Assembly (NCBI GenBank): GCA_002690925.1
Contig: NZGD01000251.1
Span: 38,038-102,037, forward strand
From: Rhodopirellula sp.
GTDB taxonomy: Bacteria > Planctomycetota > Planctomycetia > Pirellulales > Pirellulaceae
Direction of reading: 5' to 3'
DNA length: 64,000 nt
Numbering within the stretch: position 1 is the first letter of the stretch; every line of letters begins with the position of its first letter. A program made the translations under genes and the position numbers. The notes beneath the pieces were generated by a model, which saw only the letters and a list, made by a program, of their open reading frames with translations, was not told where the DNA came from and did not search any database. Positions 1-10,600 of this stretch are shown one piece after another.

Positions 1-606
1 CGCGATGAAAGAAATCTTCAGCTGTTCACTGACAGACAGCACACGCTGAACAATATTGTCATGCCGCGGTAACAAACCAGGACAACCATTGCCCAAATGC
101 GTAAACAATTTCAGTCCTTGATCAATGGACCGCTGCAGATCATTCAAAGATGCGTCACTGTGCCCGGCAGCTACCACAATTCCAGCATTCGTGAGATGTT
201 GAGTGACTCGGGCATCCGAGTCCATTTCAGGGGCCAGCGTGACCATTTTGATGCTCCCATTCCCTGCTTCCAGTAGTTGGTCAGCCACACTGATGTCAGC
301 TGGCATGGCCTCAGATGCCGGATGAGCTCCGATAAATCCATCTGCTGGATTCAGGAATGGTCCTTCAACATGAATACCTCGAATGCACGCTGCGATCTCC
401 GAAGATCCTTCGATCAGATCAACCAAACGAGCAATGCGTTGAAGCATGAGATCAAGTCGGGCTGTAATCACCGTAGCCAAGATTGAATCAGTACCCTCCA
501 ATTTCAATCGACGACAAACCTGCAACACTTGATCTGTCGACAGATGATCGGAATTGAAGTCAACGCCAGCATAACCGTTGACTTGCAAGTCGATGTATCC
601 GCTCAT
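1..606 (-). CDS. nagA: N-acetylglucosamine-6-phosphate deacetylase (C-terminus beyond the window)
   Basis: This open frame begins at the ATG at 606-604 and runs off the left edge, so only about the first 200 residues are visible. They carry the NagA hallmarks in order: an N-terminal IDLQVNGYAGVDF strand, GIHVEGPFL (metal and substrate site), VTLAPE, then GHSDA and THLGNGCP. The enzyme removes the acetyl group from GlcNAc-6-phosphate in the cytosol, giving GlcN-6-phosphate for NagB. The start overlaps the nagB stop (TAATG), so the two are very probably translationally coupled with nagB first. The protein begins directly at the barrel; any N-terminal urease-like beta domain found in some NagA proteins is shortened or absent. 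The family call is secure. Substrate range cannot be judged without the missing half. Confidence 0.9.
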   Translation of the reverse strand, partial: MSGYIDLQVNGYAGVDFNSDHLSTDQVLQVCRRLKLEGTDSILATVITARLDLMLQRIARLVDLIEGSSEIAACIRGIHVEGPFLNPADGFIGAHPASEAMPADISVADQLLEAGNGSIKMVTLAPEMDSDARVTQHLTNAGIVVAAGHSDASLNDLQRSIDQGLKLFTHLGNGCPGLLPRHDNIVQRVLSVSEQLKISFIA

Positions 607-1367
607 TAGGCACTTTCCAATCTGCTCTTGAGGGCATCATCAAGCTTTGATGCGGCGGCCTGGTCGATCACCAATGTTGTATCGGCATGCTTCCGGAGAA
701 TACTGGCAGGTATCGCCGGCGTAATCTCGTCCTCGAGTGTCGCCCTAACAGCCGCGGCCTTTCGTTCATCTGGAACACTGCAATAAATTTTTGCTGCTTT
801 CAGAATTTGTTGAACAGACATGCTAATTGCATGCGTCGGCACAACCTCCAATGATTCGAACCATCCTTCACCTACCTGCTGCATGCGGCACGGTTCGTCA
901 AGCTCGACTACCAAGTAGGGCTCTTCCGTTTCGAAATCAGCAGGTGGATCATTGAATGCAAGGTGACCATTTTCACCGATTCCTACCAAGGCCAGATCGA
1001 TCTGGCTTGTTTTTACCAAATCCCCAATTTCACGAATGACTGCCTGCGGGTCTGCGTCACCCCGCAAGTAATGAAACTGAGCTAAATCGACGTGGTCTAC
1101 AAATCGTTCTTTTAAATACCCACAAAAAGAGGCGCCATGATCCCGCGAAATACCAACGTATTCGTCAAGATGAAATCCCGTCACCTTTGACCAGTCGATG
1201 TCGGGTGCTGCAACCAAATGCTTCAGCACTTCAAATTGTGATGCCCCTGTAGCAACAACAATATTAGCACTTCCCCTATCGGAAATTGCCTGACGAAGAT
1301 CCGAAGCGGCATGCTTTGCAACCCAGCTTCCCATTTCACCCGGATTGGCGGTTAAGATTGTACGCAT
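606..1367 (-). CDS. nagB: Glucosamine-6-phosphate deaminase
   Basis: Converts glucosamine-6-phosphate to fructose-6-phosphate and ammonia in the cytosol, following NagA. The protein has about 253 residues from the chosen start. It shows ATGASQFEVL (phosphate loop), FHLDEYVGI with the conserved Asp, GIGENGHLAFNDPP at the active site, and HAISMSVQQIL near the C-terminus. The active-site loop has Asn where Escherichia coli NagB has its catalytic-region Asp. I recall this variant as common in the shorter, non-allosteric group, so loss of activity need not follow. The frame stays open upstream to 1478, but the family normally starts a few residues before the first strand, which favours the ATG at 1367. 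No clear ribosome binding site decides it. It forms a two-gene unit with nagA. Confidence 0.9.
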   Translation of the reverse strand: MRTILTANPGEMGSWVAKHAASDLRQAISDRGSANIVVATGASQFEVLKHLVAAPDIDWSKVTGFHLDEYVGISRDHGASFCGYLKERFVDHVDLAQFHYLRGDADPQAVIREIGDLVKTSQIDLALVGIGENGHLAFNDPPADFETEEPYLVVELDEPCRMQQVGEGWFESLEVVPTHAISMSVQQILKAAKIYCSVPDERKAAAVRATLEDEITPAIPASILRKHADTTLVIDQAAASKLDDALKSRLESA

Positions 1368-1495
1368 AGTTGTATCTGTATCACTGGACTGACGGTCGTA
1401 GACAAACGTGGCAAGCATTGTTGGCTTTCTTGCCGGCAAATGCGAGTCCCGATTGGCCTGTCTGGTTGTTCTTTCCACTCATTCGATCGCTGCAC

Positions 1496-1500
1496 GAGGT
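1496..1500 (+). promoter_or_regulatory. Shine-Dalgarno site that selects a GTG start
   Basis: GAGGT lies five bases before the GTG at 1506. Starting there gives a compact signal peptide (MRFTLSIFVVMTIAAGITLA, then Q). The upstream ATG at 1440 would add 22 polar and aromatic residues and has no comparable site. Confidence 0.6.
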
Positions 1501-1505
1501 TCACA

Positions 1506-3686
1506 GTGCGTTTCACGCTCTCTATCTTTGTCGTCATGACTATCGCTGCAGGCATTACTTTGGCTCAGACGCCTACTGTACTTCCTGAGAATACGGTCAC
1601 CGACGATGTTCGTTTGGGCCCAAAAAAAACCTTGAACGGGCATTTCCCATTCAAAGTTCCGAGTAATCCCGCGCAGTGGTACGAGCGTGCTGACCAACTC
1701 CGTACGCGAGTGCTGGTTGCCACAGGCCTGTGGCCCATGCCCGACAAGCCTCCGCTTGAGGCAGTTGTGTTTGACAAAACACAGCGTAAGGGTTTTACGG
1801 TGGAAAAAGTCTATTTCCAAAGTCTTCCCGGACACTACGTGACAGGCTTGCTCTTCCGGCCGGATGGTCCAGCGGAAAGGCAGCGTCCAGCAGTATTATC
1901 CCCTCATGGGCACGGCGGCCGCATGCAGGAATACAGCGATTCCGAGATAGAAAAACAGATTGCCCAGGGCGCAGAGCACTTCACCAAATCCGGTAAGCGA
2001 CCGAAACTCGCCAGGTGTGCACAACTAGCTCGGATGGGATGCGTTTGCTTCATCTTTGACATGCTCGGGTACGCGGATTCTCAACAGATTTCCCGCGAAG
2101 TTGCCCACCGCCATGCTACGGTTCGACCGGAGGAACAAGATCCATCCAGTGACCAGTGGGTATTCTACAGCCCGCAAGCGGATCTTCGCCTGCAGTCCAT
2201 CATGGGCCTGCAAACATGGAATGCGATTCGGGCACTTGATTTCCTTGCAGCGCTTCCTGACGTGGACTCCGACCGTCTGGCTGTCACCGGCGGCAGTGGG
2301 GGCGGCACCCAATCTATTTTGTTAGGTGCAATCGATGACCGCATCAAAGTCTCTTTTCCAAATGGAATGGTCTCAACATCGATGCAAGGCGGTTGTTACT
2401 GTGAAAACTGCAACCTGCTTCGCATCGATACTGGGAACGTAGAACTTGCTGCCCTATTTGCACCCCGACCACAAGCAATGACCGCAGCAGATGATTGGAC
2501 ACGGGACATGATGAAAGATGGATACCCACAACTATCATGGCTTTATGCAATGATCGGAAATGAAGCAGATGTCTACTGTCGCCCCATGCTGCACTTCAAG
2601 CACAATTACAACTACGTCACCCGAGCCACCATGTATCAGTGGATGAATCGTCACCTCAACCTCGGACTCGATGATCCTGTGATCGAACAGGACTACGAAC
2701 CTCTGACTAATGCAGAGACGACTATCTGGGGCGGAGAACACCCAGCACCCACCAACGTTGGGATCGAGCATGAGAAATCTGTTTGCAAATGGTTCAATGA
2801 TCAAGCAAGCAAAAAACTGGCGAAGCTCAATACCGAAAACGAAGATGCGAGGCAGGAACTCAACCGCACCTACGCGAGTGCATGGCAAGTGGTGTTTGAC
2901 CAGAGAATTCCTGAAGATGTCACTGCTGATGACCGCGGCCAACAAACAAAAGACGGCATCCACATTCAAAAAGTGCTAGTCCACGACAAGACACGACAAG
3001 CAAAAATCCCGCTTCTCGTTTTGCGAAAAACTGGCAGCAAACCAAAGACCACTGTTATCTGGACAACAGGTAGCGGTAAGGCAGCATTGTTTGCAAAAAA
3101 TGGCACACCAGACGCCAAGCTAAGACAGTTGATTGATCAAGATGTAATCGTTGTACTACCTGACCTTCTTGATCAGGGTGAATTGCATACTGCAGGTGAT
3201 GCGACTAGTGATGAATTGCAACGTACGGTCGATGACAAGAGAGCTTATTCAGCTTTCACTTTTGGATACAATCGGACCCTTGTCGCAGAACGGTGTGCGG
3301 ATCTTCTTGCAATAGTAGCATTCGCCAAAACACTTGAAACAGAATCAATTAATTTACTTTCAACAGATGGATCATCGACTTGGGCAACCCCGGCCGCAGC
3401 AATCGCGGGACCGATAATTGCGCGTGCTGCAATCGACACAAATGCTTTCCGTTTTAAACAGGTCGATCGATACCAAGATGTGAACTTCGTCCCGGGTGCT
3501 GTGAAATATGGAGATCTGCCAATGTTACTTGCATTGAGGGCACCCAACGCGTTGACAATCATGGGTGAAAAGAACATTCCAACCCCGGTCACGAAAGCTT
3601 ACGAATCCACTGGCAACTCTGCCATGTTGACGCAACAAAGGGGACAACTCGGTTCCTCCGTTATTCAATGGCTGGCCAACCCTTAG
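1506..3686 (+). CDS. Secreted alpha/beta hydrolase (acetyl-xylan-esterase/dienelactone-hydrolase-like)
   Basis: A 726-residue exported protein. A signal peptide with a likely cut after LA is followed by an alpha/beta-hydrolase domain. HGHGG around residues 134-138 resembles the oxyanion-hole region. GGSGGG around residues 262-267 places the nucleophile at about Ser264. A Cys-rich segment (GGCYCENCN) and HFKHNYN follow. The C-terminal third looks like a second, divergent hydrolase-type half without an obvious nucleophile elbow. Such proteins are widespread in planctomycetes and are usually annotated as acetyl xylan esterases or prolyl-oligopeptidase-like; the substrate here is unknown, though a polysaccharide ester is plausible. 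It is divergent from nagB-nagA and heads a plus-strand run of secreted proteins. Confidence 0.75.
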   Translation: MRFTLSIFVVMTIAAGITLAQTPTVLPENTVTDDVRLGPKKTLNGHFPFKVPSNPAQWYERADQLRTRVLVATGLWPMPDKPPLEAVVFDKTQRKGFTVEKVYFQSLPGHYVTGLLFRPDGPAERQRPAVLSPHGHGGRMQEYSDSEIEKQIAQGAEHFTKSGKRPKLARCAQLARMGCVCFIFDMLGYADSQQISREVAHRHATVRPEEQDPSSDQWVFYSPQADLRLQSIMGLQTWNAIRALDFLAALPDVDSDRLAVTGGSGGGTQSILLGAIDDRIKVSFPNGMVSTSMQGGCYCENCNLLRIDTGNVELAALFAPRPQAMTAADDWTRDMMKDGYPQLSWLYAMIGNEADVYCRPMLHFKHNYNYVTRATMYQWMNRHLNLGLDDPVIEQDYEPLTNAETTIWGGEHPAPTNVGIEHEKSVCKWFNDQASKKLAKLNTENEDARQELNRTYASAWQVVFDQRIPEDVTADDRGQQTKDGIHIQKVLVHDKTRQAKIPLLVLRKTGSKPKTTVIWTTGSGKAALFAKNGTPDAKLRQLIDQDVIVVLPDLLDQGELHTAGDATSDELQRTVDDKRAYSAFTFGYNRTLVAERCADLLAIVAFAKTLETESINLLSTDGSSTWATPAAAIAGPIIARAAIDTNAFRFKQVDRYQDVNFVPGAVKYGDLPMLLALRAPNALTIMGEKNIPTPVTKAYESTGNSAMLTQQRGQLGSSVIQWLANP

Positions 3687-3944
3687 CCACCCTTCCCGCG
3701 GGACTCACTTCATTACCGATGTGACAGAACTATGCATCGGCAAGCGAGACTGCACATCGGGTAACCAGCGTTGCTGCCCATTCTTTTTTGGTCTGACACG
3801 AATGACAAATTGACTGAATCTGCAGTTATTTATGCGGAAATCTTTAGTATTGGTTAGACTGTGGGTGCAACAAATCCCACCATCAAATCAGCTATCTTGC
3901 TGCCTCCTACTTTGCCAGTTACTCAGACCTCCCCCGTGCTTTGC

Positions 3945-6245
3945 ATGATCCGTGTCACAGCCTGCCTGCTGCTGTTGTTGTTAAGTCCCACAATGGCCCT
4001 TGGCGATATCGGCAATCTCGATTTCAATCGTGATGTGCGACCAATCCTTTCAGAAAACTGCTTTCATTGTCACGGACCCGATACGACAACGCGTCAGGCC
4101 GATCTACGGCTTGACTTAGCGGACTCTGCCATGACAGTCCTGAATACGGATGCTCCAGAATCCAGCGAACTGATCCGCCGTATTCTGTCCGATGATCCTG
4201 ACGAGCAGATGCCACCTCCGGAATCACTCAAGCAGATTACGCCTGAGCAAAAACAGATTCTGCAACGCTGGATTCAACAGGGAGGATCATTGGAAAGTCA
4301 TTGGTCTTTTACTCCACCTCGTAGAAAACCACCTCCCCGAATCGCACATGACACGTGGTCAAATGGTCCCATTGATCAATTCATTCTGGCGAAATTGCGA
4401 GAGGAAAATCTCACGCCGTCGCCACCAGCTAAACGTGAAACACTGGCACGTAGAATTTCGCTTGACCTCACAGGTTTGCCGTTGAGCCCACAGGAAATGA
4501 ATGAGTTCCTTGGCGACACGACGGAATCGTCTATTGAAACGCTGATTGAACGTCTGATGCATTCACCACGCTATGGCGAACATATGGCAATCCGATGGCT
4601 TGAGGCGTCGCGATACGCAGATACGGATGGTTATCAGAATGACCGGTATCGATATCAACACGTATGGCGGGACTGGGTCATTGAAGCATTTAACGAGAAC
4701 AAACCGTATGACGAATTCGCTATCGAGCAAATCGCCGGAGACATGCTGCCAAACGCAACATTACGTCAACAAATTGCAACGGGCTTTGGTCGTAATCACC
4801 GAATCAACTCCGAAGATGGTTCTATTCCCGAGGAATGGCGAACTGAGAACGTGGTGGATCGTGTTGATACCTTTGGGACCATTTTTCTTGGGTTAACGAT
4901 CGGTTGCGCGCGATGCCATGACCATAAATACGACCCCATCTCACAGCTTGAGTACTACAAATTTTTTGCCTACTTCAACAATGTGGCTGAATGGGGTGTT
5001 GGTCCAAATAATGGCAACAGCCCACCGTTCATTGAGGTGCCCAGCAGTTGGCCCAATTTGCAGCCAAATGAAGACCGGCTCATTGAGCCTGATCCAGTCA
5101 AACTCCGCAACGCGAGGGCAGATCAGGGCAATGGACTGAAACGTCCGCAGGCGGGATCACCGTCCACGTTGATGATCATGCAAGAACTTGAGCAACCACG
5201 GGAAACCTTCGTTCTTCTTAGAGGACAGTACAACATGCCTGATCGGTCGTCACCGGTGCTGGCAGGCGTTCCCGATTCGTTATCGCGTGCGGAGGAAACC
5301 CCGCCCTCGAATCGTCTGGAGCTGGCAAGATGGCTGTTTAACCCATCGCATCCCCTTACAGCACGCGTTGCGGTCAATCGTATCTGGCAGCAGTTTTTTT
5401 CCTCGGGTCTGGTTGAAACCAGTGAAAACTTTGGATCACAAGGTTCGCCGCCTTCCCACCCAGATCTACTGGACTGGTTAGCGTTAGAACTAATCCGCAA
5501 TGATTGGAATATCCGAGCGATTCAAAAACAGATCCTTTTGAGTCAAACCTATCAACAAGCATCACAGTTCCGGGATGGCCTGCGGGAACGCGACCCGGAA
5601 AATCAACTGTACGCGCGCGGCCCTCGTAGCCGCCTGCCCGCTTTCACACTACGGGATCAGGCACTCGCCGTGAGCGGTCTGTTGGTTGAGGAGTTAGGTG
5701 GTCCATCCACCAAACCGTACATGCCACCCAAGATCTGGAAATCGATTTCCAACAACAACTACAAGCAGGATCAAGGTAGCAACCTGTATCGTCGCAGTCT
5801 TTACACTTATTGGCGTCGAACGATACCACCTCCCACCATGATGAATTTCAATGCCGCCGCCAGGGAAGTGTGTGTGGTACGAACAGAAACCACCAACACG
5901 CCACTGCAGGCCCTCACTCTGATGAACAACAAATTGTTCATCGAAGCTGCTCGCTGCTTTGCGGAACAAATGTGGATACCGGCAAAAGGCAAGCCAGAGC
6001 CAGCCATTCAGGCAGGGTACCAATTGGCGGTCGGTCGTGCCCCTACACCTGCCGAATTGCAGATCATGAGTAAAACCCATACGAAGTTTCTGACACACTT
6101 TAGACAACGTCGCGCCGAAGCCAAACTCTTATTGGCAGTCGGTGAGAGCCAGCGTGATCAGACAATCCCAGTGGCGGAACATGCTGCCATGACCATGATT
6201 GCCAACATATTGCTAAACCTTGACGAGACCATCAGCAAGGAATAG
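3945..6245 (+). CDS. Secreted cytochrome-type DUF1549/DUF1553 protein (PSCyt1-PSCyt2-PSD1)
   Basis: Planctomycete-specific exported protein of 766 residues. A signal peptide (MIRVTACLLLLLLSPTMALG) precedes a PSCyt1 segment with a haem-binding CFHCH at residues 39-43. The DUF1549 (PSCyt2) region has typical RISLDLTGLP and YGEHMAIRWLEASRYADTDG stretches and a second CARCHDHKYDP motif. DUF1553 (PSD1) follows, with LARWLFNPSHPLTARVAVNR and TNTPLQALTLMNN. The family normally carries a longer insert, often LamG-like, between the two DUFs; here only about 60 residues bridge them. The frame is also open from a GTG at 3861, but the ATG at 3945 gives a clean signal peptide. Its partner DUF1501 gene starts 11 bases downstream. 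The biochemical role is unproven; electron transfer in polymer breakdown is often suggested. Confidence 0.9.
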   Translation: MIRVTACLLLLLLSPTMALGDIGNLDFNRDVRPILSENCFHCHGPDTTTRQADLRLDLADSAMTVLNTDAPESSELIRRILSDDPDEQMPPPESLKQITPEQKQILQRWIQQGGSLESHWSFTPPRRKPPPRIAHDTWSNGPIDQFILAKLREENLTPSPPAKRETLARRISLDLTGLPLSPQEMNEFLGDTTESSIETLIERLMHSPRYGEHMAIRWLEASRYADTDGYQNDRYRYQHVWRDWVIEAFNENKPYDEFAIEQIAGDMLPNATLRQQIATGFGRNHRINSEDGSIPEEWRTENVVDRVDTFGTIFLGLTIGCARCHDHKYDPISQLEYYKFFAYFNNVAEWGVGPNNGNSPPFIEVPSSWPNLQPNEDRLIEPDPVKLRNARADQGNGLKRPQAGSPSTLMIMQELEQPRETFVLLRGQYNMPDRSSPVLAGVPDSLSRAEETPPSNRLELARWLFNPSHPLTARVAVNRIWQQFFSSGLVETSENFGSQGSPPSHPDLLDWLALELIRNDWNIRAIQKQILLSQTYQQASQFRDGLRERDPENQLYARGPRSRLPAFTLRDQALAVSGLLVEELGGPSTKPYMPPKIWKSISNNNYKQDQGSNLYRRSLYTYWRRTIPPPTMMNFNAAAREVCVVRTETTNTPLQALTLMNNKLFIEAARCFAEQMWIPAKGKPEPAIQAGYQLAVGRAPTPAELQIMSKTHTKFLTHFRQRRAEAKLLLAVGESQRDQTIPVAEHAAMTMIANILLNLDETISKE

Positions 6246-6256
6246 GAACCTCACCC

Positions 6257-7681
6257 ATGAATCAACAGTTGCACTCACGTCGATCGATGCTCTTGGGCTC
6301 ACTCGCACTGGCATCATTATTGAACCGTGAGAGCGGTGCACAGGAACAAAACCCGACGGTTCATCGTGGCCTTCCTGCGCTGCCTCATTTCACACCCCGC
6401 GCAAAACGTGTGATTTATCTTTTTCAGTCAGGTGGTCCGGCGCAAATGGACCTCTACGACTACAAACCGGAACTTAAAAAACGGTTTGGAGAGGAAGTAC
6501 CGCGGAGCATCTATCCGGACGAACGTAAAACGACCATGAGCTCAGCGCAGGCCAGTTTCCCGGTCGCACCCAGCACCTTTGATTTTACACGTTGTGGACA
6601 ATCAGGCTCGTGGATCAGTAATGCGTTGCCGCATATTGGAAGCATGGCTGACGAGCTGTGCATCATTCGATCAATGCATACCGACGCGATCAACCATGAC
6701 CCTGCCATCACATTTCAGCAGACAGGTTCCCAGATTCCTGGCCGCCCGAGTATCGGTTCCTGGGTTGGTTATGGTCTGGGGAGCAACAACGACAACCTGC
6801 CAGCATTTGTCGCCCTCAGCAGCAGAGGCACCGGCAAGACTGGCCAACCTCTCTATGACCGTCTATGGGGCAGCGGATTCCTGCCATCGAAACATCAAGG
6901 CGTGAAGTTTCGTAACCAGGGAGATCCGGTTCTCGACATTTCTGATCCTGCTGGCATCTCACGTGATCAACGCCGCGTGATGCTTGATTCACTCAAGGCA
7001 TTGAATCAGATCAGATTTGGCGAGATGAAAGATCCGGAGATTGAAACACGGATCGCACAATACGAACTGGCGTACCGCATGCAGATGTCCGTCCCTGATC
7101 TATTGGACTTCTCGAACGAGCCAAAACACGTCATGGAACTTTATGGCCCCGAGGTGGCAACACCAGGACGTTATGCCTACAACTGCCTGATTGCCAGACG
7201 ACTCGCAGAGCGAGGTGTGCGATTCATTCAATTATTTCATCAAGGTTGGGACCAACACAACAATCTGCCCACCCAGATTGGAAAACAGTGCAAAGATACA
7301 GATCAACCCACCGCGGCACTGCTGCGTGACCTCAAGCAACGAGGCATGTTGGATGACACGCTTATCATATGGGGTGGCGAATTTGGAAGAACCATCTACT
7401 CACAGGGAAAGCTAACGGAAAAATCCTATGGTAGGGACCATCATCCAAGTTGCTTTAGTATGTGGATGGCGGGTGGTGGAACTCAAGGTGGTGTCAACCA
7501 CGGCAGCACTGATGACTACAGTGTCAACGTCGCAGAAAATGGAGTTAGCGTTCATGACTTGCACGCGACGGTGTTGCATCTGCTCGGGATCGACCATAAA
7601 CGTTTGATCCACAAGTTCCAAGGCCGGGACTTCCGACTGACAGATGTGCATGGAACCGTTGTACAACCATTACTTGCCTAA
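6257..7681 (+). CDS. DUF1501 (sulfatase-fold) Tat-exported protein
   Basis: A 474-residue DUF1501 protein, almost always the partner of a DUF1549/DUF1553 gene as here. The N-terminus has a twin-arginine signal (SRRSMLLGSLALASLL), so it is exported folded. Family stretches include YLFQSGGPAQMDLYDYKP, LCIIRSMHTDAINHDPA, RGVRFIQLFHQGWDQH and IIWGGEFGRT. The fold belongs to the alkaline-phosphatase/sulfatase superfamily, but I see no sulfatase CxPxR motif, so sulfatase activity should not be assumed. It is probably co-transcribed with the genes on both sides, with gaps of 11 and 13 bases. Confidence 0.9.
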   Translation: MNQQLHSRRSMLLGSLALASLLNRESGAQEQNPTVHRGLPALPHFTPRAKRVIYLFQSGGPAQMDLYDYKPELKKRFGEEVPRSIYPDERKTTMSSAQASFPVAPSTFDFTRCGQSGSWISNALPHIGSMADELCIIRSMHTDAINHDPAITFQQTGSQIPGRPSIGSWVGYGLGSNNDNLPAFVALSSRGTGKTGQPLYDRLWGSGFLPSKHQGVKFRNQGDPVLDISDPAGISRDQRRVMLDSLKALNQIRFGEMKDPEIETRIAQYELAYRMQMSVPDLLDFSNEPKHVMELYGPEVATPGRYAYNCLIARRLAERGVRFIQLFHQGWDQHNNLPTQIGKQCKDTDQPTAALLRDLKQRGMLDDTLIIWGGEFGRTIYSQGKLTEKSYGRDHHPSCFSMWMAGGGTQGGVNHGSTDDYSVNVAENGVSVHDLHATVLHLLGIDHKRLIHKFQGRDFRLTDVHGTVVQPLLA

Positions 7682-7694
7682 ACGAAAGTTCGCG

Positions 7695-10600
7695 ATGCGT
7701 TCATTTATGTGGATTCTTGGCCTGCTTTTGATGAACAGTGCCGTGGCTGACTTCCCCCGTTTATTCAACACCGAGCCAGTATCCGATGAAACGTTGATGC
7801 CTGCAGACGTAGCTGCAGCGAGTATGCAACTGCCCGAAGGACTGATCGCAAAAGCCTTTGCAAGTGAACCCGACATCCAGAACCCAATTGCTATGTCGTG
7901 GGATGCCAAAGGTCGATTGTGGGTTGCCGAAAACTACACGTATGCGGAGCGGCAGCAACGTTTCCAACTCGACTTACGAGACAGAATTGTAATCTTCGAC
8001 AACACCACCGAGGACCGATTCCAAACACGTACCGTATTCACGGATGATGTCCAAATGCTGACCGGAATCGAAGTGGGCCTGGACGGTGTATGGCTAATGT
8101 GCCCGCCCAACTTGATTTTCATTCCGGACCTCAATCATGATGATGTACCCGACAGCGCCGGCGAAATCGTGCTCGACGGTTTCACTGTCGCACAGCAGAA
8201 CTATCACAACTTTGCCAATGGCCTGCAATTTGGGCCAGATGGTTGGCTGTATGGAAGATGTGGTGGATCATGCCCCGCCAAAATAGGCGTACCGGGAACA
8301 CCCGAAGACGAACGCCTTGCTTTGGAGGGTGGGATTTGGCGTTACCATCCGAAAAAAAAGCGAGTTGAAGTACTCACAACCGGCACCACCAACCCGTGGG
8401 GGCACGATTGGAATTCTCTCGGTGAAGCCTTTTTTGTGAATACTGTGAACGGCCATCTATGGCATCTGATTCCTGGCGCACATTTCACACGACCATTCGT
8501 GCTGGATCCAAATCGCCGAACTTACGAATTGATCGATTTCCATGCTGATCACTGGCACTTTGATACTGGACAAAGCTGGACTAAATCACGAAATGGCATT
8601 GCGAACTCCTTCGGTGGCGGCCACGCACACTCCGGTACGATGATCTACCAGGCTGACAACTGGCCCGAGATTTATCGCGATCGCCTCTTCACTCTGAATT
8701 TCCACGGCCGACGAGTGAATCAGGAAATTCTTCGTCGTAACGGTTCAGGCTACGTCGCATCTCATGGACGAGATCTAATTCTCGCCAAAGACCCATGGTT
8801 CCGTGGTATGGAATTGGGGTCGGGCCCAGATGGTGCTGTGTTTGTGCTGGATTGGAGTGATGCCGGAGAGTGCCATGAACACACCGGAGTGCACCGGACA
8901 AGTGGACGTATTTTCAAAATTCGCAACGCCAAGACTCCTGTCGCGACCAACGCAACCGATCTAACCACTTGGTCGTTACCCCAACTGGTCAACATCCACG
9001 CTGGCCACAATGACTGGTACACGCGTCAAGCCAGACTGGAATTAGCGAGGCGTCAAATGACAGGCGATGTCACCTCCACCTACCCACGATTGGTTCATCT
9101 GATTGAACAATCAGAAAGCAATCCAACCACCAAAGTTCAAGCTTTATTGACCCTGCATGTATTGGGAGGTGCTGATCAGAAGTTATTACGTGGCCTTTCC
9201 AATACAAAACAGGAATCACTCAGAAGTTGGTCCATTCGCCTCCTGACAGATGACTGGCCACTTGATGACGCGATGGGAGCATCACGCCACAATGTATCCG
9301 ATCGCACTCGGGTGAAAGAACAAGCCCAAAAACTGATGCCGCATTTCCTCGCAATAGCGAAGAATGACCCCTCTGCGTTAGTTCGTTTGAGCCTTGCATC
9401 CGTACTGCAACGACTGCCGACTGACCTCCGCCCAGTTCTCGCTAAGGCACTTGTCGATCGTGAGGAAGATCGAGCGGATCACAACTTACCGCTCATGATC
9501 TGGTACGGGCTGATCCCAGTTACTCATCAAAATCCTGCTGACCTCGTCGACGTTGCCAAAGCTTGTAAACTTCCAAAGACCCTGGAGCTCATCGCTCGCT
9601 GTCTTGCAGAAGAAATCGATGTGTATCCAGACGCACTTGACCGACTGCTGACACATGCCGGAGCACAAAAAAGCGTTTACCTGAAAACGGTCTTGACTGG
9701 CGTCAACCTTGGCTTGAAAGGAAGAATCACTGCCCCACGCCCAAATTCATGGAATCGCATTACCGAAAATCAGTCACCTGCAACCGCCAACCTCATTCGT
9801 GAACTGGGCGTGGTGTTCGGTGATGGTCGGGCAATCGAAGAACTGAAGACCATCGCACGGGGAAAAGGAGATTGGGAACCGGCGGTGCGAGCCGCAGCCT
9901 TACAGACATTGATCCAAAGTGATGCAATGGGAATGAGAGAAATCTGTGAGGAACTACTCGCTGACCAGCATGTAAATTTACTAGCAGCCCGTGGATTGTC
10001 GCAATTCGACGAACCTGAAATTGGACAACGTCTGGTTGATCGTTATCGCAACTTTCGCAGTCCGGTGCGTCCGCAAGTCATGTCCATGCTCGTCTCTCGA
10101 AAGTCTTTTGCGCAAGCCGTGCTTCAAGCCATTGAGAAGGGAAAAATACCTGCGAATGAGCTATCAGCATTTCAGGTGCGACAGATCAAAAGCTTCGGCG
10201 ATCCGCAGCTCACTCAACTCATTGGACGCGTATGGGGAGAAGTTCGAACTACCCCGCATGAAATGCAGAATAAGATTGACGAACTAAGAAAAGCACTGCA
10301 GGTTTCTTTGTCTGATGAAGCCCAACTCGGAAATGGACGCCGATTATTCCAAAAACTGTGCCAAAATTGTCACCGTTTATTCGGTGAAGGTGAACAGATC
10401 GGCCCCGACCTGACAGGATCCAATCGCAACAACATTGACTACCTACTGAGTAATGTGGTTGATCCCAGCGGGATCGTTGGCAAGGACTATCGCATGACCA
10501 TTTTGCTAACGACTGATAATCGCGTCTTCAACGGCTTGGTAACCGACGAAACAGACCGAACCATCTCGCTTCAAACCGCAACCGAAAAGCTCAGTTTCGA

